Notes under the pieces: model-generated
Databases searched by the model: none
Told to the model about the DNA's origin: nothing
Seen by the model: only the letters and a program-made list of their open reading frames with translations
Assembly (NCBI RefSeq): GCF_029029505.1
Contig: NZ_JAKJSD010000010.1
Coordinates: 1-64,000 of the forward strand
DNA: 64,000 nt
Reading direction: 5' to 3'
DNA from: Ancylomarina sp. DW003
GTDB taxonomy: Bacteria; Bacteroidota; Bacteroidia; Bacteroidales; Marinifilaceae
Shown: one piece after another, positions 44,359 to 53,303 of the stretch
Layout of the letters: every line of letters begins with the position of its first letter
How positions within the stretch are numbered: the stretch's first letter is position 1
Made by a program: the position numbers and the translations under genes

Positions 44359-45072
44359 TTAATCTATGGTTCCTTCTGAGATCACCTCTTCCTCGATATT
44401 ATTCAATCTTAACAAAGAACTTGGAATTGGAAACCTAAACCTCTTCAATAAGTTTTCGTCCTCTTCGAAAATGATTTGAGCAGCCTTAAAATACAAAGCC
44501 AATTTTTCGTATAGCTTGTTTAATATTTCCACTCTATTCTCAGTAGCTCGCCTACGCTCTAAAATTCTATTATTCTGTCTATTCATAGCAGCTTTCAACT
44601 TATCGCGATGCTCCAAAATAGTTGCAAATTTCTCTTCTGTCCAACCATTTACCAGCAATGTATCTTTGTACCGAACAGCCATAGTATCAAAATCAGTCAA
44701 GAAAATAAACATATTTCCAGGCGACTTTCTAGCCTTCTCATAATCGTTAAATCCAAATTGGTTCCATACCAATTCATCATTAGAAAAAGCCATTTCAATA
44801 TCGATTTTACTATGCTGAAAGAATTCACAGCATATATCGTGCTCAATCTTCACGTCATGGCTTGCCTCAGCCAGAATATTGATAAACACCTTATCACTTG
44901 GAATTGTAGTTATCTGATCGTACAGATCATTTAATTCTTGCAATTTCCCTGGTGTAAAATGTATCGAAAAAGCTTCAAAATTAGAGCGCTTTTCATTAAT
45001 TATTTGAATACTATAACCAGAGCTAGTAATGAAATTAGCATCAGTACCATAATAAAATCTTAATTTGCTCAT
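44359..45072 (-). CDS. Uncharacterised soluble protein flanking the restriction-modification locus
   Basis: 237 residues, no signal peptide or membrane helix, and no family that I recognise. Residues 1-120 look mixed alpha/beta (LRFYYGTDANFITSSGYSIQ); residues about 150-200 form a basic helical region with RQNNRILERRRATENR and a likely coiled coil. It is divergent from vsr across a 460-base A+T-rich gap. Whether it belongs to the defence locus cannot be decided here. Confidence 0.6.
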   Translation of the reverse strand: MSKLRFYYGTDANFITSSGYSIQIINEKRSNFEAFSIHFTPGKLQELNDLYDQITTIPSDKVFINILAEASHDVKIEHDICCEFFQHSKIDIEMAFSNDELVWNQFGFNDYEKARKSPGNMFIFLTDFDTMAVRYKDTLLVNGWTEEKFATILEHRDKLKAAMNRQNNRILERRRATENRVEILNKLYEKLALYFKAAQIIFEEDENLLKRFRFPIPSSLLRLNNIEEEVISEGTID

Positions 45073-45536
45073 AAAATGGTTTATTTTTAATTATTAACAA
45101 TATCTAAATTACAATTATAAAGAATCAAAACAAACGCAATTAATATTAAATTACTATTGAACATTAGCAATATCCTATGTAAAGTCTGTAAACATTAACA
45201 AAACTGAACTCATCTTTTATTTCTATATCATTTCACTTTTCATAAACAATAATCTATATCAACACAAAACCCACATAAACACTACTAAGCAAACAATTTA
45301 CACAAATTAATAATTATCATAAATCACAAAATAATTATAAACTTTTAATAACTTTTTATTCACAATAAAAACACAGAAACAGGAGCAAGAATATTAAGAG
45401 CATATAAAAACATCAATTAAACTCGCACAAATACAAATAATCATAATACATATTCTCGTATTTACAAATATTCCGTACTACACAGTAGACATACAAGAAA
45501 AAGCGGTAAATTTAGACTTGCTTAAGATTCAACACA
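45073..45536. other. Very A+T-rich region before the restriction-modification locus
   Basis: About 460 bases with long A/T runs and no open frame of note. The composition shift marks the left edge of the locus and may hold the vsr promoter. No direct repeat suggesting an attachment site was found by eye. Confidence 0.5.
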
Positions 45537-45950
45537 ATGGCAGACGTTCATTCAAAGAAAATACGCTCATACAATATGTCCCGAATTAAGAATAAGGATA
45601 CCTCCCCTGAAATTCTGGTTCGAAAGTTTCTTTTTGCCAAAGGGTTCAGATACAGACTTAATGTTAAGGACTTACCCGGAACACCTGATATTGTATTGAA
45701 AAAATACAAAACGATTATTTTTGTGAATGGATGCTTTTGGCACGGACACAAAGGCTGCAAGTATTTTGTTTTGCCTAAAACAAGAACCGAATGGTGGCTG
45801 CAAAAAATAAAAGACACTCAAAAACGAGACAAAAAGGCCGAAATAGAACTCAATGTTTTGGGTTGGCGTGTGATTACCATTTGGAGCTGTGAATTAAAAC
45901 CTAAAAAAGTAGAGCAAAGACTTAATTCCCTCATCAACAGTTTGCTTTAA
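45537..45950 (+). CDS. vsr: Very short patch repair (Vsr) endonuclease
   Basis: Endonuclease that nicks DNA beside T:G mismatches left by deamination of 5-methylcytosine, thereby protecting the methylation sites of a cytosine methyltransferase. The 137-residue length is usual. Active-site residues match E. coli numbering: Asp51 in PGTPDIV, His69 and His71 in CFWHGH, with zinc-type Cys66 and Cys74. MSRIKNKDTSPE is the family N-terminus. The methyltransferase gene follows 225 bases later. Confidence 0.95.
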   Translation: MADVHSKKIRSYNMSRIKNKDTSPEILVRKFLFAKGFRYRLNVKDLPGTPDIVLKKYKTIIFVNGCFWHGHKGCKYFVLPKTRTEWWLQKIKDTQKRDKKAEIELNVLGWRVITIWSCELKPKKVEQRLNSLINSLL

Positions 45951-46111
45951 TCCCTCCCTATTTATTATCAAAATATATTCCGAATGTGACTCATAGTCCG
46001 TTGATGTATAAGTTACATTAGAATAGCTTTGGACCAACTAATTACTCCAGACAACACATAATATTATGTGAAAATAAAGACTATAAAAATTGATATTTGA
46101 GATTAAGTTAA

Positions 46112-46119
46112 TATTTTTG
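46112..46119 (+). promoter_or_regulatory. -7 box upstream of the cytosine methyltransferase gene
   Basis: TATTTTTG matches TAnnTTTG, with attg 19 bases upstream as a possible -33 element. It would give a leader of about 50 bases and let the methyltransferase, ATPase and receiver genes be transcribed apart from vsr. Confidence 0.45.
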
Positions 46120-46175
46120 CTAAGGGTAAAAATAAGTATCATAAAACAGCTTTAATTAAAGATATCTACCAATAG

Positions 46176-47282
46176 ATGCGTGTGGGAAGAAAATTAAAAA
46201 ACAAGGCTTTAAAAGCCGTAGACTTTTTTTGTGGCGGAGGCGGCATGAGCTGTGGTATGCAGGAGGCTGGTGTGAAAATATTGGCAGGAATTGATCATGA
46301 AATAAATTGTAAAGAAACCTACGAGACAAATATAAAAGGTGCACAATTTATACAAGCCGATGTTTTCAAGCTTAAAGAGAAAGATTTAAAAAAACAGCTT
46401 AAGCTAGAAAAAAACGATGATGATCTGATATTAATTGGCTGTAGTCCATGTCAATTTTGGAGTATTATTAATACAGACAAAAAGAAATCAGAAGAATCAA
46501 AAAACTTACTAATCGAGTTTGAAAGATTCGTGAAATACTTGAGACCGGGGTATGTTGTAGTTGAGAATGTTCCAGGTGTCCTAAGGAAAAAGAAAGAAAG
46601 TGGCTTGGAAGCTTTTATTGAATGGTTAGAATCTGAAAAATATCAAGTCCATTTTGAGGTTCACAATACCAACGACTATGGTGTACCTCAAAACAGAAAA
46701 CGTTTTACTTTAGTTGCTAATAGAATTAGTGATGAAAAGATATTCCCAATTAAAGATGAAGGGAAAAGGCTTACTGTACGTGATGTGATAGGCGTAAAAA
46801 ATGGCTTTAAAAAAATTAAGACTGGTCATAAAGATAAAACTGACTTCATGCACTCTGTCGCAAACTTAAGTGACATTTGTAAAGAGCGCCTAACCTACGT
46901 TAAAAAAGATGGTGGGAATAGATTAGGTTTTGCACACATACCACATTTGCAATTGAAATGTTTTATTGGACGGGATAACTGTTTTAAGGATACATTTGGT
47001 CGTTTATGGTGGGACAGACCAGCAGGAACGATTACAACAAAATTTTATAGTATCTCCAACGGACGCTTTGTACATCCCGAAGAAGATCGAGCCTTATCAT
47101 TAAGAGAAGGTGCTGTACTACAAACCTTCCCTAAAGATTATAAATTTATAGCTACTAACACAGGAGCAATAGCTAGACAAATTGGCAATGCTGTACCTCC
47201 AGAGTACGCTAAAAGAATAGGACAAGCAATAATCAAAAATCATAAGAAATGGCTAGATTTAGAGCAAAAGCAAGAGCTGTAG
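46176..47282 (+). CDS. DNA (cytosine-5) methyltransferase
   Basis: C5-cytosine methyltransferase of 368 residues with the motifs in order: I VDFFCGGGGMSCGM, IV GCSPCQFWS with catalytic Cys92, VI VVENVPG, VIII QNRKRF, IX AGTITTKFYSISNGR and X RQIGNAVPPEYAKRI. Motif IV has FWS after the PCQ where many enzymes have FS or PFS. Target sequence cannot be read from the protein. The gene overlaps the ATPase gene by 34 bases, so they are translationally coupled. It should mark host DNA against the HNH endonuclease encoded downstream. Confidence 0.95.
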   Translation: MRVGRKLKNKALKAVDFFCGGGGMSCGMQEAGVKILAGIDHEINCKETYETNIKGAQFIQADVFKLKEKDLKKQLKLEKNDDDLILIGCSPCQFWSIINTDKKKSEESKNLLIEFERFVKYLRPGYVVVENVPGVLRKKKESGLEAFIEWLESEKYQVHFEVHNTNDYGVPQNRKRFTLVANRISDEKIFPIKDEGKRLTVRDVIGVKNGFKKIKTGHKDKTDFMHSVANLSDICKERLTYVKKDGGNRLGFAHIPHLQLKCFIGRDNCFKDTFGRLWWDRPAGTITTKFYSISNGRFVHPEEDRALSLREGAVLQTFPKDYKFIATNTGAIARQIGNAVPPEYAKRIGQAIIKNHKKWLDLEQKQEL

Positions 47283-50116
47283 AGTTATTAGGTAAAGGAC
47301 AAATAGCCGATTTACCAACTGCAATCTCAGAACTATGGAAAAATGGTTACGATGCATATGCTAAGAATTTAGAGTGTAAATTGTTTTTAGATTCTTATAA
47401 AGACAACACTTCCCCAATATTTCTTCTTTCTGATGATGGATTTGGAATGTCAAAAGAGGAAATTTTAAATAAGTGGTTTGTTCTAGGTACCGATTCGAAA
47501 GCTAGAAATGAAAGTATTCAATCCGAATTTGGATTAAAAAAGCGAACGCCAATGGGAGAAAAAGGGATAGGTAGACTTTCTGTTTCCTATCTAGGCGCGC
47601 AAATGTTGATGATTACTAAAAAGCAAGGAAAAAAAGCTAATGCATTTTTATTAGACTGGAGAGTACTTGAAAATTATGGATTTTTCCTAGAAGATTTAAA
47701 TATTCCTCTTTTTTCATTTGAATCCGAAAATGAATTTGAGAATAATTTTATTTCTGCAAAGTATGCATTTACAAGTAATTTTAATAAGGAATATTGGAGT
47801 GAACAAACTGAATTACGAGAAAGAATTACCTCTGAATGGGATCTATTAGACACTCGTACATTTATCAATGACGAAATTGTAAGATCTTACTGTGACAGTT
47901 GCCATCACGGGACCTCTTTTATTATTTTCACTCCTCACGAACAACTCCTCGAACTATCTAGTAAAGATCAAATAGCATTAAAAAACGACACATCATTAAG
48001 TTATCTTAGAGCATCATTAAGTGGTCTACATAACGATCTAAAAACTACGAATAAAGATTTTTCTACCAGATTTTTACTTTATGATGCTAGTGGGAAATAT
48101 GACTTAATCGATGATTTTCTCACCCAAGAAGAAATGAAAAATGCTGATCACTGGATGAAAGGAGAGTTTGATGAAAATGGATTCTTCTCAGGTGAAATTA
48201 AAGTTTTTAATAAGAGAGAGAAATATACTTTTCGCCCCAATAGACCACCTGGAAAAACATCCTATGGCCCTTTTAGTATAGAATGGGGTGCTCCTGAAGG
48301 TAATAGAACTAGCTCTGCTTTAAATGAAGAGCAGTACAACAACCTTGACAAAAAATTGCAGATTTTTGGTGGTTTATATGTTTACCGTGATGATTTTAGG
48401 GTATTACCTTATGGAAGAACAGAATATGATTTTTTAGAGTTTGAAAAAAGAAGAACATTAAGTGCAGGTTCCTATTTTTTTAGTCATCGTAAACTTATTG
48501 GATATATTGATCTAAAAAGAGAAAAAAACCCAAAGCTAACTGATAAAGCTGGTAGGGAGGGGTTTATTCAAAACAAAGCGTATCGTGAATTTAAGGATGA
48601 TTTAATTGAATTTTTTATTGATATCGCAAAGCGATACATGCGAGCTGGCAAGAATGATAAATTTGGAACTTTTAGAGAAAGTCAGTTGGCAGAAATAGAA
48701 GCTAAACACTATAAGCAGTTAGAGGCAGCTAAAAGAAAAAATAAGAAAACTAAGGCTGCTTTTCTCGATTCTCTGAGAGATAATCAGCCGCTACTAGAAA
48801 AACTTCAATTTGATTTAGAAGAATTAGAAACAGAACTAATAAATGAAGGAAATAAAATAGAAATAAACTATAACTCGTACAATAATCTTCTTGAGAAACT
48901 CAATGATAAAAAGAGTAAGATTAGAGATGTAAAGGTTCAAAAACCACAAGGTGTTAAGATTACTGAAAGACAAAATCAAACTTATCAATTGTATCAACAA
49001 ACTTTTTATAAACTTGATGCAAAAATGAAAATATGCATTGGGATTGTAGATAAAACAAGAGAAAGAATTAATGTCGAAAATCTTAAGCTCGAATACAATG
49101 AGAAATATCGTTCTCATATCAGATATATTGAACGTCAATTTTCCAATTATCAGAGTATTTCAAAGGATTCCTTTTCAAGAATAAATGATTTATTTCTAGA
49201 TGAAAGATATTCACAGGTTAACTCTTTTATTGAACAATCAAAACAATACAGCCTAAAGGAATCAGACATAAAGGAAGATATTGCACAAAAAATTCTTTCT
49301 GTAGAAGGAATAATTAATGAACAGAAAAAATCAATGGAGAACTCCTTTGAAGGGTTCATTAATCATATAACAAATTTACAAATCGATGTTGATGATGATT
49401 TTTTAAGAGGTTGGTATCAAGAACAGAATGAAACACTTCAAAATAAATTAAGTGACTACGAGGAATTGGCCCAACTAGGAATGTCAATTGAAATAATAGA
49501 TCACCAATTTAATGTAATGTATTCGCAGATGAATGATGCAGTGAAAGAAATCGGACGTTACAAAAACGGAAAGATAGATTTTAGTTATAACCAATTAAAA
49601 AATGCATTTCAACATTTAGAAGGAAATTACAAACTACTCAAACCATTATACAGAACAAGTCGACGTACAAGAGATTATATTTCAGGACAACAAATCAACC
49701 AATATATAAGTAAATTCTTCGAAAATGAATTTGATCGGTACCAGATTAAATTCGAGGTAAATGATGCATTTAAGAAGTTTGAATTCTTCACTTTTGATTC
49801 TATTATAAAACCCGTTTTTCTAAATATTATTAACAATGCTAACTATTGGTTAATATCATCGGAAAAAAGAATTATTAAGATAGAGTTAATTGATGAGGAA
49901 ATTAGAATTGTTAACTCAGGAGCTAGAATTGATGATGCAATGCTTGAAGATATATTTGGTCTATTTTTTACTCGAAAAAGAGATGGTCGAGGGATTGGTT
50001 TATATTTAGCTAAAAAGCATCTGAATTCGATTGGTTATGATCTAAGAGCAACAAATGAACCTGAGTATAATATATTAAATGGAGCTTGTTTTGTAATCTC
50101 CCAAAAAAAGAAATAA
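47249..50116 (+). CDS. Dual GHKL protein: Hsp90/MORC-like ATPase, coiled coil and histidine-kinase-like C-terminus
   Basis: 955-residue soluble protein with two ATP-binding folds. N-terminal GHKL ATPase: ISELWKNGYDAY (Asn32), SDDGFGM (Asp63) and GEKGIGRLS (103-111), complete. The middle (about 480-735) is highly charged and helical, predicted coiled coil. The C-terminus looks like a sensor kinase: H-box-like GMSIEIIDHQFNVM with His752, NIINNANYW (N box), IVNSGARID in place of DNG, FGLFFTRKRDGRGIGLYLAKK (F and G2 boxes). No membrane segment. It overlaps the methyltransferase gene and precedes the receiver gene by 7 bases. Similar MORC/MutL-like ATPases are known in restriction-modification contexts. 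Phosphotransfer to the neighbour is inference. Confidence 0.85.
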   Translation: MARFRAKARAVELLGKGQIADLPTAISELWKNGYDAYAKNLECKLFLDSYKDNTSPIFLLSDDGFGMSKEEILNKWFVLGTDSKARNESIQSEFGLKKRTPMGEKGIGRLSVSYLGAQMLMITKKQGKKANAFLLDWRVLENYGFFLEDLNIPLFSFESENEFENNFISAKYAFTSNFNKEYWSEQTELRERITSEWDLLDTRTFINDEIVRSYCDSCHHGTSFIIFTPHEQLLELSSKDQIALKNDTSLSYLRASLSGLHNDLKTTNKDFSTRFLLYDASGKYDLIDDFLTQEEMKNADHWMKGEFDENGFFSGEIKVFNKREKYTFRPNRPPGKTSYGPFSIEWGAPEGNRTSSALNEEQYNNLDKKLQIFGGLYVYRDDFRVLPYGRTEYDFLEFEKRRTLSAGSYFFSHRKLIGYIDLKREKNPKLTDKAGREGFIQNKAYREFKDDLIEFFIDIAKRYMRAGKNDKFGTFRESQLAEIEAKHYKQLEAAKRKNKKTKAAFLDSLRDNQPLLEKLQFDLEELETELINEGNKIEINYNSYNNLLEKLNDKKSKIRDVKVQKPQGVKITERQNQTYQLYQQTFYKLDAKMKICIGIVDKTRERINVENLKLEYNEKYRSHIRYIERQFSNYQSISKDSFSRINDLFLDERYSQVNSFIEQSKQYSLKESDIKEDIAQKILSVEGIINEQKKSMENSFEGFINHITNLQIDVDDDFLRGWYQEQNETLQNKLSDYEELAQLGMSIEIIDHQFNVMYSQMNDAVKEIGRYKNGKIDFSYNQLKNAFQHLEGNYKLLKPLYRTSRRTRDYISGQQINQYISKFFENEFDRYQIKFEVNDAFKKFEFFTFDSIIKPVFLNIINNANYWLISSEKRIIKIELIDEEIRIVNSGARIDDAMLEDIFGLFFTRKRDGRGIGLYLAKKHLNSIGYDLRATNEPEYNILNGACFVISQKKK

Positions 50117-50123
50117 TATAATT

Positions 50124-51782
50124 ATGAGTTTTGATATAATAGCTAAGGAAGTAATTGTGGATTCCATTCGTTCTGCAATTTGTATTGATGATAGTTATGC
50201 TTCGGCTTATTCTGACGATAAAAATTTAAATCATACAGAACCTAAAGATTTATATGAATCTTTTAGAAATATTGGGAAATGTGATTTAGATATTTACCAA
50301 TTTAAAAATCTTGAAGAAAGCTGGAATAAGGAATATATGCTTTCGAATAAGGATTTAATGATTTTGGATTGGGAGCTTAGCAAAATAGAACCTAAATATT
50401 CTGATACTTTAGCAATATTATCTGATGTGATAAAATCAAATAAAATTCCATTTGTTGTAATTTATACAAGTACGCCAGAACTTGGTAATATTAGTCGTGT
50501 TCTTTTTGAGGATTTTAATTTCATAACTAAGGATTTTGATAGAGATTCTATTATCACATCATTAAATACAGCGTTTGGTAAAGTGCCAAAAGATGGGGAT
50601 GATATTGATTTTGATAATTATCTCGATAGTGATACCTTAAAAGGATTTTTCTTTGATTATTTGAATCAAATAGAAGATAAAGGTGACAGAAAAGATGATA
50701 TTTTAAGTTTTCTAAGAGATCAGATGAAGCTTAAAATTAATAATGAGGCTATTTATGGTGTTCTTAAAAGGGTTTTATTAAAAGAATTACCTACAACAGA
50801 TGATTTATTAAAGGACTTATCTATAATGGCTCTTAACGCAGATGATAATAAAACTAAATCTTATAATATTAAAAGAATAAATGCACAGCCTTTAACTTTG
50901 AAAATTGATGGAACAACAATTTTAATATATCATAAAAAGGAACGAGGAGGTGTAAACCCAGAAGAGTTGTTTGAGGTGTTTTCACAAGCTATTATTGCTA
51001 ACCCTAATAATTATCTTAGTTTACTTTCATTAGAACTAAAAGATCAATTACGTGAAGAATTCTCAAAAATTGGAACGCGTTTTTCAGAAATAAATGAAAC
51101 TGCATTTTTCTATCATATGCAGAATTTTAGAAATAAGGAAAACAAAGAGTTTAATAAGCGAAATATATATGATTTTGTAATAAAAAGTTGGTTACAGGAT
51201 TTAAATACTCACAGGTTAGATGGAAAATCAAAAGTTGTGGGACTAGTTGATACGGCTTTTGATAGAGTTAAAAGTCCTATTCCTCTGGAAATTGACAAAT
51301 CAATTGAGGATCCGCTTATAAAATATTCGGCATTAATCTCAACATCAATTATGAAACGAGAAGATCAAATGTTGCGATTTGGTGATATATTTAAAAAAAA
51401 GGAGACTGATGAGTTTTATGTTTGCATAACGCCACACTGTGACTGTGTAAATCCAAGTGAAAAAATAAATAATAACTTCTACTTTATTAAAGGGAGTGTT
51501 GCTAATAAAGGAAAAGCTATTAGTGAAGCGGAAAAAAAGTTTTATTCATTTTTAGAATTTTCAGGAGAAGGACTTTGCATAAAATGGTCTTGTAAACCTT
51601 TTACTGCATACATTGTAGAAAATAATGTAGAAAATTTAAGTTTCACCTATAAAGGCGAGGATGCTTCGTTTGAATACATTACCACATTAAAAGAAAATTT
51701 TGCTCAACGTTTATCTAATGAATCTTTTGGTTATGGTTATAGGGTAGGTATTGATTTACCACATGCTGTAAGCCCAAATTAA
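50124..51782 (+). CDS. Receiver-like-domain protein paired with the dual GHKL ATPase
   Basis: 552 residues. Residues 15-140 have the four key positions of a receiver domain: acidic pair Asp22-Asp23 (AICIDDSY), phosphoacceptor Asp82 (LMILDWEL), Thr115 (VVIYTSTPE) and Lys136 (FITKDFD), with CheY-like spacing between the last three. The remaining 400 residues match no DNA-binding or enzymatic domain that I know; a Cys/His cluster CITPHCDCV lies near residue 435. It follows the ATPase gene by 7 bases and shares its low G+C. Probable output partner of the kinase-like protein; mode of action unknown. Confidence 0.75.
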   Translation: MSFDIIAKEVIVDSIRSAICIDDSYASAYSDDKNLNHTEPKDLYESFRNIGKCDLDIYQFKNLEESWNKEYMLSNKDLMILDWELSKIEPKYSDTLAILSDVIKSNKIPFVVIYTSTPELGNISRVLFEDFNFITKDFDRDSIITSLNTAFGKVPKDGDDIDFDNYLDSDTLKGFFFDYLNQIEDKGDRKDDILSFLRDQMKLKINNEAIYGVLKRVLLKELPTTDDLLKDLSIMALNADDNKTKSYNIKRINAQPLTLKIDGTTILIYHKKERGGVNPEELFEVFSQAIIANPNNYLSLLSLELKDQLREEFSKIGTRFSEINETAFFYHMQNFRNKENKEFNKRNIYDFVIKSWLQDLNTHRLDGKSKVVGLVDTAFDRVKSPIPLEIDKSIEDPLIKYSALISTSIMKREDQMLRFGDIFKKKETDEFYVCITPHCDCVNPSEKINNNFYFIKGSVANKGKAISEAEKKFYSFLEFSGEGLCIKWSCKPFTAYIVENNVENLSFTYKGEDASFEYITTLKENFAQRLSNESFGYGYRVGIDLPHAVSPN

Positions 51783-51795
51783 AAATGAAATAAAG

Positions 51796-51823
51796 AAAGC
51801 CGAAATTAATCTTCGGCTTTTTT
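51796..51823. terminator. Bidirectional intrinsic terminator between the receiver gene and the HNH gene
   Basis: Stem aaagccgaa / ttcggcttt, 7-base loop, T-run on the right and A-run on the left. The stop codon of the HNH gene lies inside it. Confidence 0.8.
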
Positions 51824-53047
51824 ATTAAGATATTGTTTCCAACGAGTAGCAAGTGATTCTCTAGAAGGTCCTTTACTTTTTGCTGGTAACTTTAAAGGAA
51901 TTCCCTGAAGTTTTAAATACTCCCCTATAGCAGCTTGTGGTTTAATTCTAATAATCAACTTTTCAGGATCAATTCCTAAAAGATCTAAATCAAAAAGCGT
52001 GTGTATATCACTTCGTAGTAACAAACCGTTTTCAGGATGATTATCTTTCTCTCCCCTATAAGGCGCAATATGGGCAGCTTCCAGTACTTCAACTAATTTA
52101 CAGCCCGTAACCATACAACAATCACCATATCGCCTTCTAAGATCTCTTCTAAATGCAGCCTGTCCTTTCCGCTCTGCGATTTGCCTTAAGACTTTGTTTC
52201 TCTCATCCTCACCATTATCAACATACCCAAGTTTATCATCCTTAGCGGATACAAAAGCGGTATTCTCAGGGTATTTGATTGGTACTGCTTGTAATTGACT
52301 TGCAACAGAAGGAAATTGAGTAGAAATAAAATCAAAATTCAACTTTTGAATAGACATATTCCTATTATATCCCTTTATATAATAATCTCTTAATGAAGAG
52401 TTTGATTCACCTCGTACATGATAAAACCCTTCATAGTACGCAGTAAATTGATCAACTTCAATTTCTTCACTATCTCTATTCTCAAACTCATGCCCCTTAT
52501 TACAACGATAAGGAGGTGTCTTGGTTTTCCGTCTTTCAACCTGAGTATTGCCACATTCAGGGCAACGATAACGACTTTTTAAGACGTTTGAACTATTAAT
52601 CTTCTTAATTTTAGCAAAACCAAGGATTTCTTTTTTATTAATTAGAACAATCCAATCCTTTTCCTTTACATTCTTATGGTTAGGGACTGTGGTGTCGTAC
52701 ACATAATACTCATCTATTTTATCAGCGTATCCATCATTCCCTTCGTATGCCCTACCTTCACTTACCGTTTTAAAAACCCAGAGATCCCCTTTGATATTAA
52801 GGAGTGGCAAACTACTTTGTTTTCTAATAGAGCTTTGTTTTCTAAAATAACCTTCAAAGCCAGTATCTAATGAAACAGCAAGTTTTTCAATGGTATCTAT
52901 TTTTGGCTGTCTTTCACCTCTTTCTATCAATCCAATATGATTTGGATGTATATCAGTTAGTTCCGCCAGTTTTTCCTGACTATATCCTTTGTTTATACGG
53001 AGTTTGCGAATATATTCGCCAAATGTAAGTGTATTTTGATTGAGCAT
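51806..53047 (-). CDS. HTH - zinc ribbon - HNH endonuclease, probable restriction enzyme
   Basis: 413 residues with several parts. Residues 9-62 are an XRE-type helix-turn-helix (YSQEKLAELTDIHPNHIGLI), as in controller proteins. Residues about 85-155 look like an EVE/PUA-type small barrel (KDWIVLINKKEILGFAKIKK). A zinc ribbon follows with Cys162, Cys165, Cys182 and His186. The C-terminal HNH_2-type nuclease has CCMVTGCKLVE, LEAAHIAPY (His326), HPENGLLLRSDIHTLFD (Asn340, His349). It converges on the methyltransferase operon and shares its terminator, so it is likely the nuclease of that system. The barrel assignment and modified-base reading are inference. Confidence 0.85.
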   Translation of the reverse strand: MLNQNTLTFGEYIRKLRINKGYSQEKLAELTDIHPNHIGLIERGERQPKIDTIEKLAVSLDTGFEGYFRKQSSIRKQSSLPLLNIKGDLWVFKTVSEGRAYEGNDGYADKIDEYYVYDTTVPNHKNVKEKDWIVLINKKEILGFAKIKKINSSNVLKSRYRCPECGNTQVERRKTKTPPYRCNKGHEFENRDSEEIEVDQFTAYYEGFYHVRGESNSSLRDYYIKGYNRNMSIQKLNFDFISTQFPSVASQLQAVPIKYPENTAFVSAKDDKLGYVDNGEDERNKVLRQIAERKGQAAFRRDLRRRYGDCCMVTGCKLVEVLEAAHIAPYRGEKDNHPENGLLLRSDIHTLFDLDLLGIDPEKLIIRIKPQAAIGEYLKLQGIPLKLPAKSKGPSRESLATRWKQYLNKKAED

Positions 53048-53133
53048 AATTCAAAGAAAAGAACAAATATCCCATAAGACCACACACAACAAGTTTGATT
53101 TAGACCATCAGTATCACTAAAAGTCTCTCGATG

Positions 53134-53236
53134 ATCGGGAGTTATAAGGAACAGGTATCGGGAGTAGTAAGGAACAACAACCAGTAGTAGTAAGGAACTG
53201 GTATCGGTAGTTATAAAGACCAACAATCGGGAGCAC
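53134..53236. repeat. 23-bp tandem repeat, four and a half units, upstream of the HNH gene
   Basis: Units start at 53,134, 53,157, 53,180 and 53,203, each exactly 23 bases, plus a partial unit at 53,226. The core is atcgggagt-g/ta-taaggaac. Units 1 and 3 end in ggt, units 2 and 4 in caaca, so there is also a 46-base period. It begins about 90 bases upstream of the HNH start codon. Confidence 0.85.
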
Positions 53237-53247
53237 GTATAAAATAA

Positions 53248-53272
53248 AAGCCGACTCGTTAAAAGTCGGCTT
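53248..53272. terminator. Intrinsic terminator of the HU-like gene
   Basis: Stem aagccgact / agtcggctt with a 7-base loop, A-rich before and T/A-rich after. In the minus direction it follows the HU-like gene by about 30 bases. Confidence 0.7.
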
Positions 53273-53303
53273 AAAATTTATTCAGAATCTGAGTATTAGA
53301 GTC

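Noticed and set aside
53134-53236. Possible CRISPR array
   Set aside because: The 23-base units are contiguous with no unique spacers, and no cas genes are near. It is a tandem repeat.
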